Origin: Capra hircus
Taxonomy: Eukaryota > Chordata > Mammalia > Artiodactyla > Bovidae
Length of the DNA: 64,000 nt
Direction of reading: 5' to 3'
NCBI RefSeq assembly: GCF_001704415.2
Contig: NC_030811.1
Coordinates: 6,358,501-6,422,500 of the forward strand
Of this stretch, positions 11,312-24,163 are shown piece after piece. The position numbers and the translations under genes were made by a program. The notes beneath the pieces are model-generated. The model was given only the letters and a program-made list of their open reading frames with translations, had not been told where the DNA came from and did no database searches. The first letter of the stretch is position 1; every line of letters starts with the position of its first letter.

Positions 11312-11476
11312 GGAGCTGCTTCCTGTGCCTGGTGGACGTGGTGCCCGTGAAGAACGAGGATGGGGCCGTCATCATGTTCATTCTCAACTTTGAGGTGGTG
11401 ATGGAGAAGGACCTGGTGGGGTCGCCGGCCCGGGACACCAACCACCGCGCCCCTCCCACCAGCTGGCTGACCCCCG
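11312..11476 (+). CDS. KCNH2: KCNH2 exon 3 (end of PAS domain)
   Basis: The 165-nt exon encodes GSCFLCLVDVVPVKNED and continues to SWLTPG, about residues 103-157 in human numbering. It forms the last strands of the PAS (eag) domain, which contacts the cytoplasmic C-linker/CNBHD and slows deactivation, plus the start of the linker. Acceptor TTTGCAG and donor G|GTAAGT are strong. The exon begins and ends with split codons (two bases in, one base out), fitting exons 2 and 4. Small changes from human include Leu for Met after EKD and Arg for His before DTNH. The frame stays open upstream to about 11005, which is intron and not coding. Confidence 0.97.
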
Positions 11477-11691
11477 GTAAGTGCAGCGGTGCTGTCTGGC
11501 TGGTGCAGGAATATATGGTTTCCCTCTCCTCGGGTCATGAGGCTACCCAAGGCCAAGGCCCTGCAGGCAGGGATTTGGAGGCGGGTTCAGGGGGACACCT
11601 TGCAGAGATGGGGAATGAACACAAAGGATATGGCCAGTCCCATGTGGCTCAGCGTGGACAGATGGTGTGGAGTGACCGAGTCCAGACTCCC

Positions 11692-12324
11692 CTTTCCTTG
11701 GGGGGCAGGATCACGACTGGCTTCACAGCCTTACTGGCTTGGGTTCCCCCTCCAGCAGCCCCCTGGGAGTGGTCCTCTCTCCAGCCCAGGGATGGGGGGT
11801 GGTCCCCCTTCCTGGCTGGCCCTGGTCACTCCAGGGGAGCTCCCGCTGCTCATGAGAAGGCCCCATCTACCTCATGGACTTAGCTCTGGGGTGTTTCTGC
11901 CACTGGTCCTAGTTCTGGACTGGCCGCTTCCCGGATACTTGAGAACGTGAAGGGACTGCTTCCCGGGGCTAGAGACAGGGAGGCCTCACCTCATCCTCCT
12001 GTGACTCAAATGCTCAGACACCGCCCACCCCCCCCATTCCCTTCTGTGGCCTTTTTGAATTTTAAATATTCCCTCAGAGTCATGGCAAAAGAAACCACTT
12101 CTGGTTTCTCAAGCTCTAAAACAGCAGCCTCAATAAAGCTGGCCTGACCTGTCCTATGGGTGCCACCCGCAAGGTGGCGGGTACAGCAGGAACCCGTGGC
12201 ATCACTCCTTCTCCACTCAGATGCAGGCCCTGCCAGCTCCTGTGTTCAGTTCAGTTCAGTTCATTTCAGTCGCTCAGTCGTGTCCGACTCTTTACAACCC
12301 ATGGATGCAGCAAATCTCCTCTCC
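11692..12324. repeat. Left copy of gap-flanking duplication (probable assembly artefact)
   Basis: Nearly identical to 12404-13035 at an offset of 706 bp. Both ends are ragged: the bases near 11700 differ from the right copy by small indels, and the last ~25 bases before the Ns diverge abruptly. This is what unmerged contig ends look like. Confidence 0.8.
12243..12324 (-). mobile_element. BovB 3' end, cut by gap
   Basis: The first ~80 bases of the same BovB copy seen whole at 12953-13348, in the left duplicate. It stops at the Ns. Confidence 0.75.
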
Positions 12325-12403
12325 NNNNNNNNNNNNNNNNNNNNNNNNNNNNNNNNNNNNNNNNNNNNNNNNNNNNNNNNNNNNNNNNNNNNNNNNNNNN
12401 NNN
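12325..12403. other. Assembly gap, 79 Ns
   Basis: Run of 79 ambiguous bases inside intron 3, between two copies of one sequence. It does not touch an exon. Confidence 0.99.
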
Positions 12404-13035
12404 TCCTTGGGGCAGGTCACGACTGGCTTCACAGCCTTACTGGCTTGGGTTCCCCCTCCAGCAGCCCCCTGGGAGTGGTCCTCTCTCCAGCCCAGGGATG
12501 GGGGGTGGTCCCCCTTCCTGGCTGGCCCTGGTCACTCCAGGGGAGCTCCCGCTGCTCATGAGAAGGCCCCATCTACCTCATGGACTTAGCTCTGGGGTGT
12601 TTCTGCCACTGGTCCTAGTTCTGGACTGGCCGCTTCCCGGATACTTGAGAACGTGAAGGGACTGCTTCCCGGGGCTAGAGACAGGGAGGCCTCACCTCAT
12701 CCTCCTGTGACTCAAATGCTCAGACACCGCCCACCCCCCCCATTCCCTTCTGTGGCCTTTTTGAATTTTAAATATTCCCTCAGAGTCATGGCAAAAGAAA
12801 CCACTTCTGGTTTCTCAAGCTCTAAAACAGCAGCCTCAATAAAGCTGGCCTGACCTGTCCTATGGGTGCCACCCGCAAGGTGGCGGGGTACAGCAGGAAC
12901 CCGTGGCATCACTCCTTCTCCACTCAGATGCAGGCCCTGCCAGCTCCTGTGTTCAGTTCAGTTCAGTTCATTTCAGTCGCTCAGTCGTGTCCGACTCTTT
13001 ACAACCCCATGGACTGCAGCATGTCAGGCCTCCCC
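12404..13035. repeat. Right copy of gap-flanking duplication
   Basis: Repeats 11692-12324 almost base for base and then continues without a break into the rest of intron 3, so it is probably the true copy. Confidence 0.8.
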
Positions 13036-13348
13036 GTCCATCACCAACTCCCGGAGTTTACTCAAACTCATGTCCGTTGAGTCAGTGATGCCATCCAACC
13101 ATGTCATCCTCTGTTGTCCCCTTCTCCTCCAGCTTTCAATCTTTCCCAGCATCAGGGTCTTTTCCAGTGAGTCAGTTCTTCCCATCAGGTGGCCAAAGTA
13201 TTGGAGTTTCAGCTGCAGCATCAGTCCTCCCAATGAATATTCAGGACTGATCTCCTTTAGGATGGGCTGGTTGGATCTCCTTGCAGTCCAAGGGATTCTC
13301 AAGAGTCTTCTCCAACACCACAGTTCAAAAGCATCAAAAAGCATCAAA
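12953..13348 (-). mobile_element. BovB LINE 3' fragment with 11-bp target duplication
   Basis: Reverse BovB 3' end between AGCTCCTGTGT copies at 12942-12952 and 13349-13359. 5'-truncated. Confidence 0.9.
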
Positions 13349-13552
13349 AGCTCCTGTGTGACCTCCCACAAATGACATAACTCACTGTTGCCTGAGTTTC
13401 TTCCAGTCTAAAAAGTGAAGATACTGACACCCATTGGGCACAGTTGGGAGCGTCACAGGTGGTTTGCTGGAGACCCCCCTCATGGGGGATGTGAGGCTCA
13501 AAAGACAGTGGTTTATGATTGCTGGAGTCTTAGATAAGATTGTGTTCTAGGC

Positions 13553-13720
13553 CAGTGGTCTCCAACCTTTGTGGCATGAGGGACGGGTTTCCACCGACCA
13601 AGGGTTGGAGGGGGGAGATGGTTTCCAGATAATTCAAGCCCATTACATTTCTTCTGTACTTGATTTCTGATATTGTTAGATAAGCTCCACCTCCAGGCAT
13701 CAGGCATTAGATTCCAAGGT
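13553..13720. repeat. Old DNA-transposon-like repeat
   Basis: GCCAGTGGTCTCCAACC, then ACGGGTTTCCACCGACC and CATCAGGCATTAGATTC match a common mammalian non-autonomous DNA transposon type with a central deletion. I do not assign the family. Confidence 0.5.
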
Positions 13721-13907
13721 TGGGGGCCCCTCTTCTAGACTTCTTTGGAGACTTGAGTCCTGTGTAGCAGGGGTGGGGGTGGAGGGGTGCCCTCCGGCTA
13801 TCCGGGCCTCCACTTTCCCTCTTCCTCCATCCCCTTGGTGACTGGGGCTCCAGCTCCTGGGCCTTGACCCCTCCCGGTCTGCTGGAGCCTCTGCCTCCCA
13901 CCCATAG

Positions 13908-14375
13908 GCCGCGCCAAGACCTTCCGATTGAAGCTGCCCGCGCTGCTGGCCTTGACTGCCCGGGATTCGTCGGTGCGGCCGGGTAGCACAGGCGGTGCGG
14001 GCGCCCCGGGGGCCGTGGTGGTGGACGTGGACTTGACGCCCGCGGCCCCCAGCAGCGAGTCCCTGGCCCTGGACGAGGTGACGGCCATGGACAACCACGT
14101 GGCGGGGAGGGCGGCGGAGGAGCGGCGTGCGCTGGTGGGTCCCGGCTCGGGCTCGCCGCCGCCGCCGCCGCCTCTGCCCGCCTGCGCGCCAGGCCAGCAC
14201 CCGTCGCCCCGGGCGCACAGCCTCAACCCTGATGCCTCAGGCTCCAGCTGCAGCCTGGCCCGGACGCGCTCCCGAGAGAGCTGCGCCAGCGTGCGCCGGG
14301 CCTCCTCGGCCGACGACATCGAGGCCATGCGCACCGGTGCGCTGCCCCCGCCACCGCCGCGCCATGCCAGCACTG
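13908..14375 (+). CDS. KCNH2: KCNH2 exon 4 (N-terminal linker)
   Basis: A 468-nt exon starting with the Arg-Ala-Lys-Thr-Phe-Arg segment and ending RHASTG, about human residues 158-305. It encodes the poorly conserved cytoplasmic linker between the PAS domain and S1, with the conserved serine/arginine stretch CSLARTRSRESCASVRR. Compared with human as I recall it, a Gly-Ser-Pro-rich insertion after LVGPG makes it about eight residues longer net, with six consecutive prolines, and a later proline run is one longer. The frame is intact across the exon. Acceptor CCCATAG, donor G|GTGAGG. Confidence 0.96.
14145..14180 (+). repeat. KCNH2: (CCG)n coding repeat in exon 4
   Basis: GCCGCCGCCGCCGCCGCC run encoding part of the polyproline insertion. 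Replication slippage is the likely source. Confidence 0.85.
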
Positions 14376-14964
14376 GTGAGGGTCGCCCCCCTACCCCACC
14401 CCCTGTAGGAACTGCCCCACCGCCGGGTCCCCACCCGCAGGACCTCAGCTTCCTCCCTCTCCGCCCTGTCCTGTGTGCCTGGGAGATGGAAATCCTATTA
14501 AGCACTTATTTAATCCCATTAAGTAGCCTTTTACTCCATTAAACCGTGCGTTCATCCCTGCTGCATTCTTCCACTCTGGGAGCCGGTGTGGGCTGGGAGC
14601 TGGCACTCCCAGGCCTGCCTGCAGCCGGGATGCCCACAGGGGAGTCGGGAGGGCTGGGGAGGCCTCAGGGGCCCTGCCACACCACCTGGGCCTGGGGCAG
14701 GCTCCCAGTGCCTGTTGAACAGACCCCAGTGAAGGCTTTTGCTCCTTCCTCTTCTAGCGCCTCAGGGGCCTGCTTCCATAAAGTGGGGAGGGGTCCTGGC
14801 CTCACTTGTTTCTCAGGGACACTGCTCCCCCCCGTCTCTTGAGCTGGCCTGTCTCACTGGACCCCATGGCCTGGCTCATGGCCTGGCTCCTGCCCGGCCG
14901 GTCTCCACCCCAGCTCCGAGTCGTCGACCTGACAGCCTTTGCCCCTGCCTGCCTGCCTCCCTGA

Positions 14965-15816
<852 letters not shown>

Positions 15817-15829
15817 TAATGTGACGAGC

Positions 15830-16630
15830 CAGACTGGGGTTGGGGACCCAGTGCCAGGGCCGAGTGCCAGGATGACCCAGAGGTGCACACCTTGTTTCCA
15901 AGCCACAGAAGAGGAGAGTTTCCTTCCCAGGTTGGGAGGGGACTCGATGGAGGTTGGGGGACACTTAGAGAGGGGGTCAGGTCCTTGAATCCTGCCAGTC
16001 TTGGGGGGAAGCTGCTGAACGCTACCCAGTGCCAGAACCAGCCTGGTGTCCTGCCCCATCTTGGCAGCAAGATCATCTATCTGCACGACTCCCTCTGCCC
16101 CCAGCCACTGCCCAGTCCATCCCAGTCCCTTCCCATCCTGGCCTGGGGGGTAGGGGAGGGTCAGGACTTAGGGTCCAGCAACAGCCAGTTACCCTGTTGC
16201 CCCCTCTGGCCCCTTTGGCTGCAGTGACCTGAGTGAGGGAGCTGTCCGTCCGCCGGGGCCTCCTCGGCCCTCCTCCTGGCCCTGCTCCCGCTGCTGCCTC
16301 TGGCTCTCTGGGTCTCTGCCAGGTCTCCAGCCCCTTGGCCTTGACTCCAGAACCTTCCCCCCACATGCTGGGCCCCTTATCTGGCAGCCGACCCCCACCC
16401 TCCCCCTCCCCGCCCTCTCCCCTGGTCCCCCTGGAGCCCTGCCTGCCACCCTTCTCCCGTGTGCCCACGGGGTGTGCTGTTTGTTGTGTTGTGGGCTCTG
16501 TGTCTGTGTGTATGCACACACGCACGCGTCTGTGTGTGCCAGCGTGCGGGTGTGTTCCTGGGCTCTCTGGTCACCGGGCAGGCAGTCTCTCCGTCTCTGG
16601 GTGTCTGTCTGACTCTGGCCGGCGGGGCGG
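15830..16630. other. KCNH2 intron 5, unassigned
   Basis: GC-rich intron with a TG-rich stretch around 16478-16560. No exon seen. Confidence 0.45.
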
Positions 16631-16639
16631 GGGTGTTGA

Positions 16640-17134
16640 AGGGCCCATTAATCTGCAGTGACAGGCCGGGCTGCCGGGGGCCGGGGGAGGGGTGCGGGCT
16701 GCGGAGCGGCTGCAGCAGGAGCCCCAGGCGGGGGCCGCGGGGGAGGGGGCCTCCGGCCGGCGGGGCGGGGTGGGGGTGGGGGTGGGGACCCGAGAGAAGG
16801 AGGGGCCGGCTGGAGGAGCTGGAGGTTCCGAGAGCGAGAGCGCCAGGGCGCCGGCTGCTGGGCTGGCAGCGGGCGCAGCGGGCAGAGTGCAGCTCCCGGC
16901 CGTGGGGCCGCACCGGGGTTGGGGGGGGAACCATGGGCTGCCCCAGCCAGGTGGGCTGCCGGCCACACTCCCTGCCAGGGTGACCCCAGCCCCGAGGCCC
17001 AGCCCCGGCAACTCTGGCCGCCAGGCCAGAGGCTGCCCTGGGAGCCAGGCCGCCAGCCTCTGGGGTGCAGGTGAGGTGCTGGCGTGGGGCCTCGGGGCCC
17101 CAGGGCAGGCAGGCTGGGGGGAGCCAAGTCCTCC
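16640..17134 (+). promoter_or_regulatory. KCNH2: ERG1b promoter and 5' leader region (CpG-rich)
   Basis: A CpG-dense block directly upstream of the ERG1b first codon, with a GC box GGGGCGGGG at 16762-16770 and G-rich runs near 16770-16790, and no TATA box. Composition and position support a GC-box-driven internal promoter. The transcription start cannot be placed. An ATG at 16933 in a strong context opens a 16-codon upstream frame. Confidence 0.65.
16933..16983 (+). other. Upstream ORF in possible ERG1b leader
   Basis: ATG at 16933 with A at -3 and G at +4 opens MGCPSQVGCRPHSLPG and stops at TGA 16981-16983, about 150 nt before the ERG1b start. It matters only if transcription begins upstream of it. 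Confidence 0.3.
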
Positions 17135-17242
17135 ATGGCAGCCCCGTCGGGGAAGGCGAGCAGGACAGGGGCCCTGCAGCCCAGGGCCCAGAAAGGCCGG
17201 GTGAGACGGGCCGTGCGCATCTCCAGCCTGGTGGCCCAGGAG
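17135..17242 (+). CDS. KCNH2: KCNH2 alternative first exon 1b (ERG1b N-terminus)
   Basis: ATG at 17135 opens 36 codons (MAAPSGKASRTG to SSLVAQE) and ends at donor GAG|GTAGGT in phase 0, ready to join exon 6. It replaces exons 1-5, removing the PAS domain, so ERG1b subunits deactivate faster and co-assemble with ERG1a in heart. The start is supported by an in-frame TGA at 17072-17074 with no ATG between. Context at -3 is T, so it is not optimal, although +4 is G. Position 15 is Gln (CAG 17177-17179) where human has Arg, breaking the RPR of a recalled ER-retention motif; the downstream RVRR is intact. Confidence 0.95.
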
Positions 17243-19762
17243 GTAGGTGTTCCCCCAGCTCCCCTCTTCCCCCCGCCCCCCACCCTCGTGCGGGTCCAAT
17301 GCGGCTCAGAGGGCTCTGGCTCCAGGTCAGAGAGTTTCCGAGGTGCAGGATGGTTTTGAGGCGGGGGTGGGGGGGGTGGAATCCCCAGGAGCTGTGGCCC
17401 GGCCTGTCCCACTCTTGGCTCCAGCTTGCTCTTCTCCAGTGCCGCCGGGCCTAGGTGGACAGTGTCTGTCTTGCCAGGGCTTCCTTCCTCCTTGGCCTTC
17501 CTGGCCTGGTCTTCTAGCTGGATACATGGATGGAGGAGAGGGGAGAACAGGAAAGTGGGTGCCCCAGAGAGCTCGACGGGGAGCTGGGGGTGGCGTGGAG
17601 GGGAGGAGAGGAGCCACTCCGGCTTCCACCCCACCTCCCCCAGTGAGCGGGCAGCAGCTGGGCCTGGCGCCCAGGCCTGGGGCTCCACCCCGCCAGCACT
17701 CTGTGCCTTGGGGGTGGACTCTGGGGGGTGAGGGAGGCATGGGCTGCTTCAGGGGTCCGGGTTTGGGGGCTGGGGGTCAGAGGTCACTGGATGAATGGAG
17801 AGGGGCGTCTGAACCAGGCACCTGGTCCAACCTGAAGAGCTGGTGGTCCCCCCAGGCCGACAGCTTGGTAGGCACCTCTGGGGAGCCACCTCTCCACTTC
17901 CCCCGCACCCAGGGGCAGTGGGGTGGGGTGAGGGGCTCTGTCACAGAGCCAGGGGCCAGCTCAGGATGGCAGGGGGAGCTGGAGGCGGCTCAGGGCGGGG
18001 TCTGAACACCCTCACCTCTGTCGCCAGCACCTGAACCCTCTGCCTGGCTCTTGCGCTCCTCCCAGTGCAGGGACAGGTATGGGAGGGGGTAGATTCTCCC
18101 AGCTACAGGTGAGGACTTTGGGTTGGGCTTAAAAGAGCTTTAGCATTCTGTGTGACTGTGGGTCAGGGAAGGTTACGCGCCCACCCAAGTCCAAGGCCGT
18201 GTGCTGAGCTGTTGGCTGCAGACCTGAGCTGGGCCGGGCCCTGTAAGATGGGGTCTGTGGGTCCCGGGCTGCTGCCCTGGGCTTGCCCCCGGTGTGTGCT
18301 TGTGCCCGGGGTGGTGCTGGCCCTGCTGTGGGCAGATGCGGGGTGGTGGTGGGGGGGCAGGATCACATTTATCAGGTGTGGTCCAGCACAGCCCAGGGGG
18401 CCTGGCCACTCAGGTGGGGGTGAGGAGCCCCCTGCAGGAGCCTTTTTTTGCCTCCTGTCTGCCGGGGCCCTGGTCAGTTCCGTTTTTTCGATCCCCGGAA
18501 GGTCACTGCCCCATGTTCTCTGCCTTAAGGAGTGAGTGGCTGGGGCTGAAGTCCGGGCAGAGGTGGGGGCCTCGAAACCGCAGACTCCTTCCCCTGCCCC
18601 AGGCCCCATCGCGTGCCTCTGGAGAGCCCTTGTGGTCACCCCCGGGGTGGCCAGACCCCCAGCCGCAGCCGGTCTTAACTTCCAGTTACTTCTTCTAAGG
18701 AGGTGCCTTCCAAACCGTCCATCTGTTTGTGAGGGTGGCTCCAGGGGGGTCCCCAGCGTGGATGTGAATCGGAGTCTTTGGGGCTCTATCCCCTCCCCAG
18801 CACAAGGCCTGAGGTGTGGGCCCTGGCATTTTGTGCTGTTCCTGCAGGGCTGGCAGCCTTGGCTCTCAAGGGGGAGGGTGGGTGAGGCCTTGCACCTGGC
18901 TGCCCAGGATGGCAGAGCCAGGCTGGGAGAGTTTGGGGATTGCGTGGGGGCAGGGGGAGGCCCCAAAGGGACAGGCCAAGGCCCCCAGGATGGTCTCAGC
19001 TCTTCCTAGTTTGGCTTGGGCGTGGGGGCAGGTGTGGTGGCTGCTGTCTGCAGATCTGGGTGGCGTGCCGCCTCTGCCTGAGTGATGAGGGGCAGGATGT
19101 GAGACAAGCCTGGGTGGGCTCGGGGGTCATGTCTGAATGGTGGCCCCAGGCCAGGGTGAGTAGGGAGAGGGGAGCGAGTGTCATGGTGTCTCCTCTCTCT
19201 CCTGGGTGCCAAGGGACCTGAGTCTGGGTGGCTGGTATCCTTGGGTCAGTGGCAGGAAGGGACACTTAGGTCCTCAGTCCCTGGGCCACCAGCAACGGGA
19301 CTCGCAGGGAACCACAGTGACTACCACTGTTTACGTTGCCGGGGTTGGAAGCTGTAGTCCTTGGAGCATTTGCTGGCAGAGACGGTGGTGTATATGGGAC
19401 GTGTGTGTGTGTGCTTGTCATGGGTGTGAGCAAGGTGGAAGTTATATCCATAGCTGTGGGTCTGTATCGCTGGTGGGGAGTCGTGCTTGTGGGCATTACT
19501 GTGAGGTGCCCTGGACTCAAGAGCCAGCCAGGAGGCCACATGGGGAACAGTGGTCAGCAGCCGTGTGCACGCGGCTGAGGGTGGGGTGGGTGGGCCTCCC
19601 CCCTACACCCCCCTCCTACAGACCCCCTCCTACATCCCCTCTTACACCCCCTCCTCTTACTCTGCCTGGCCCCTTCTCTGAGGGCCCAGCCCAGGCGTCA
19701 CAGGGCCGGTGGCCTGCCCTCCCCCGCCCCACCCTTCAGTGCCACCTTCCCTGCCTGCCCAG
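17243..19762. other. KCNH2 intron between exon 1b and exon 6
   Basis: 2.5 kb GC-rich intron with no clear exon or young repeat. T-rich pyrimidine stretches occur near 18444. Long frames here lack exon signals or similarity. Confidence 0.5.
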
Positions 19763-20191
19763 GTCCTGTCCCTGGGGGCCGACGTGCTGCCGGAGTACAA
19801 GCTGCAGGCGCCGCGCATCCACCGCTGGACCATCCTGCACTACAGCCCCTTCAAGGCCGTGTGGGACTGGCTCATCCTGCTCCTGGTCATCTACACGGCG
19901 GTCTTCACCCCCTACTCAGCCGCCTTCCTGCTGAAGGAGACTGAGGAGGCGCCCCTGGCCCCCGACTGTGGCTACGCCTGCCAGCCGCTGGCCGTGGTGG
20001 ACCTCATCGTTGACATCATGTTCATCGTGGACATCCTCATCAACTTCCGCACCACCTATGTCAACGCCAACGAGGAGGTGGTCAGCCACCCCGGCCGCAT
20101 CGCCGTCCACTACTTCAAGGGCTGGTTCCTCATTGACATGGTGGCCGCCATCCCCTTTGACCTGCTCATCTTTGGCTCTGGCTCCGAGGAG
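19763..20191 (+). CDS. KCNH2: KCNH2 exon 6 (S1-S3)
   Basis: A 429-nt exon starting VLSLGADVLPEYKL and ending FGSGSEE, about human residues 377-519. It encodes S1 (WDWLILLLVIYTAVF), the S1-S2 loop, S2 (VVDLIVDIMFIVDILINF) with its acidic residues, and S3 (GWFLIDMVAAIPFDLLIF). These form three of the four helices of the voltage sensor. The S1-S2 loop differs from human (EAPLAPDCGYACQ), a known variable spot. Acceptor CTGCCCAG, donor GAG|GTGGGC, phase 0 both sides. This is the first exon shared by ERG1a and ERG1b. Confidence 0.98.
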
Positions 20192-20498
20192 GTGGGCTGG
20201 CCAGGAGGCATTGGGGCAGGGGGGAGGGCAGCAGGGGGTGGGGCGAGGGGGTGGCAGACGCACAGGCCCCCCAGCTCACCCGTGCCTGCACCCCTTTCCG
20301 TGCGAGCCGCTTCCTGGTTGTAAAGGTCCAGGGGGCCCGCCTTTTGCCAGTGTGTCTGTCCAGAGTGGCCACATGATTCACATGAAAACGCCCTGAAGCT
20401 GGCGGGAGCTCTGGCTAGGCACCTCAGGGTGGGTGCACCTTTCTGAGCCCAAGTTGTTTCATCCTGGTTGTGGGGAACTGTGAGCCCTTTGTCACTGT

Positions 20499-20712
20499 GA
20501 AGTGAAAGTGTTAGTCGCTCAGTCATGTCTGACTCTTTGTGACCCCATGGACTGTAGCCCGCCAGGCTTCCTCTGTCTGTGGGATTCTCCGGGCAAGAAC
20601 ACTGGAGTGGGTTGTCATTCCCTTCGCCAGGGGCTCTTCCCAACCCAGGGATTGAACCTGGGACTCTTACACTGCAGGCGGATTCTTGACTGTCTGAGCC
20701 ACCAGGGAGCTG
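20499..20712 (-). repeat. Bov-tA SINE in intron 6
   Basis: AAAGTGTTAGTCGCTCAGTC start and CTGAGCCACCAGGGAG end: a full reverse-strand Bov-tA element between exons 6 and 7. Confidence 0.92.
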
Positions 20713-20903
20713 GCACAGAAGGGCAATGGGACTCTGCTGGGTGCAGCGGGTGGGAGGTGCTCCTACTGATACTAGGAGGAGGTTCTGGGGAGAGTCTTTG
20801 GGGACCTTACCTCCGCTGCCTCCGCACTGAGGGCTGCAGTGCCCCCCATGCTTTGTCCATCACCCCCCTACTCCCCCCACTGAGTGTCTGCTGCTCCCCA
20901 TAG

Positions 20904-21434
<531 letters not shown>

Positions 21435-21577
21435 TGAGGAGCATGTGTGCCCGGGCTTCTGTGTGTGCACCTCGCATGTGTGCTCACGCTGAGGCGGGAG
21501 TGTGTGTTGGCACTGACCTGGTGCTGGGGTGGACCGGGTCCCTCAGAGGCTGACGGCCCCACTCACCCCGCCCCCAG

Positions 21578-21777
21578 CCCTCATGTATGCCAGTATCTTC
21601 GGCAACGTGTCGGCCATCATCCAGCGGCTATACTCGGGCACGGCGCGCTACCACACGCAGATGCTCCGCGTTCGGGAGTTCATCCGCTTCCACCAGATCC
21701 CCAACCCGCTGCGCCAGCGCCTTGAGGAGTACTTCCAGCACGCCTGGTCCTACACCAACGGCATCGATATGAATGCG
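21578..21777 (+). CDS. KCNH2: KCNH2 exon 8 (end of S6, C-linker)
   Basis: A 200-nt exon beginning LMYASIFGNVSAIIQRLY, about human residues 650-715. It contains the inner-cavity aromatic residues Tyr652 (21586-21588) and Phe656 (21598-21600), the known sites of blocking-drug binding, then the S6 gate and the first C-linker helices ending DMNA. It completes the Ser codon split with exon 7 and ends in phase 0 at GCG|GTGAGG. Acceptor CCCCCAG. Confidence 0.98.
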
Positions 21778-22219
21778 GTGAGGGCCCGGGCTGGGCCGGG
21801 GGGCAGGGCACCTGTGGGGACTCCTCTGGGTTCGCCAGAGTCACACTACCCCCCAGCCCCTGACCCCAGCCCAGGTGGACCCAGGTAGTACTGGAAGGAC
21901 CTTGAGAGGTCATTACCCTCCCTCTGCCCATGGAGTTCATTTCCTGGGCAAGTTCTCACTTTGGGGAAGGCTCTGGGTGATCCGTGGTTGATCCATAGGA
22001 CAGCCCTGGGCAGGAGATGGTCTCCATTCCTCACACATTAGAAGGTGGAGGTGAAAGCAGTGAGGCATTGTCCCAAGGGTGCACGGTCTGCAGGGAGGAG
22101 GGGTGGAGCTGGTGTGGACACCCAGGTCCTTCCCCTCGATAGATCCTGGACGCCCTGGTGCTCCCCGCTGGCTCTCCAGGTGAGGGGTGGGAGTGGGGTC
22201 CCAGGAGAGGGCGTCCTGA

Positions 22220-23607
<1,388 letters not shown>

Positions 23608-23801
23608 GGAAGAACGACATCTTCGGAGAGCCTCTGAACCTGTACGCGCGCCCTGGGAAGTCCAACGGGGACGTGCGGGCCCTCACCTACTGCGACCTGC
23701 ACAAGATCCACCGAGACGACCTGCTGGAGGTGCTGGACATGTACCCCGAGTTCTCTGACCACTTCTGGTCCAGCCTGGAGATCACCTTCAACCTGCGGGA
23801 T
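23608..23801 (+). CDS. KCNH2: KCNH2 exon 10 (CNBHD)
   Basis: A 194-nt exon encoding KNDIFGEPLNLYARPGKSN to ITFNLRD, about human residues 800-864. It completes the cyclic-nucleotide-binding homology domain, including its last helices (LLEVLDMYPEFSDHFW). This region is needed for tetramer stability and trafficking. It begins two bases into the Gly codon split with exon 9 and ends in phase 0 at GAT|GTGAGT. Acceptor CCTCCAG. Confidence 0.98.
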
Positions 23802-24063
23802 GTGAGTGGGCCTGCGGGATGTGAGCCGCCTGCTGGGTGGCTGTCCCTTCGCCACGGGACCTTCTCTCTGGGCTTGTTTAATGGTATCTGGGGCAGACTA
23901 GGTTGTGAAAAGTGCCAGTCTCAGCCCTGGTCCTGCGGCGGAGCTCACACCCCACGGAGCGGGCATGCCCCGTCCCACCTCCAGTGGTCAGGAGAGGGCC
24001 TTCCCCGGGACCGGGCAGGGCAGGTGGGCGAGGAAGGGCCCTGACACCGCTCTTGGGTTTCAG

Positions 24064-24163
24064 ACCAACATGATCCCCGGCTCTCCGGGCAGCGCGGAGT
24101 TGGAGGGCGGCTTCAACCGGCAACGCAAACGCAAGCTGTCCTTCCGCCGGCGCACGGACAAGG
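24064..24163 (+). CDS. KCNH2: KCNH2 exon 11 (basic C-terminal segment)
   Basis: A 100-nt exon encoding TNMIPGSPGSAELEGGF to RRRTDK, about human residues 865-897. It contains the strongly basic RQRKRKLSFRRR, where the Ser after KRKL is a protein kinase A site in the human protein. It ends one base into the next codon at G|GTGAGG. The donor runs straight into a G-rich quadruplex-prone array. Acceptor GGTTTCAG. Confidence 0.97.

Noticed and set aside
11005..11883. Long open frame around exon 3
   Set aside because: Only 11312-11476 is exon; the rest is intron that happens to lack stops. A strong AG/GT pair and the known exon phase define the coding part.
12156..12656. Open frames running through the Ns
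   Set aside because: They join duplicated contig ends across unknown bases and are artefacts.
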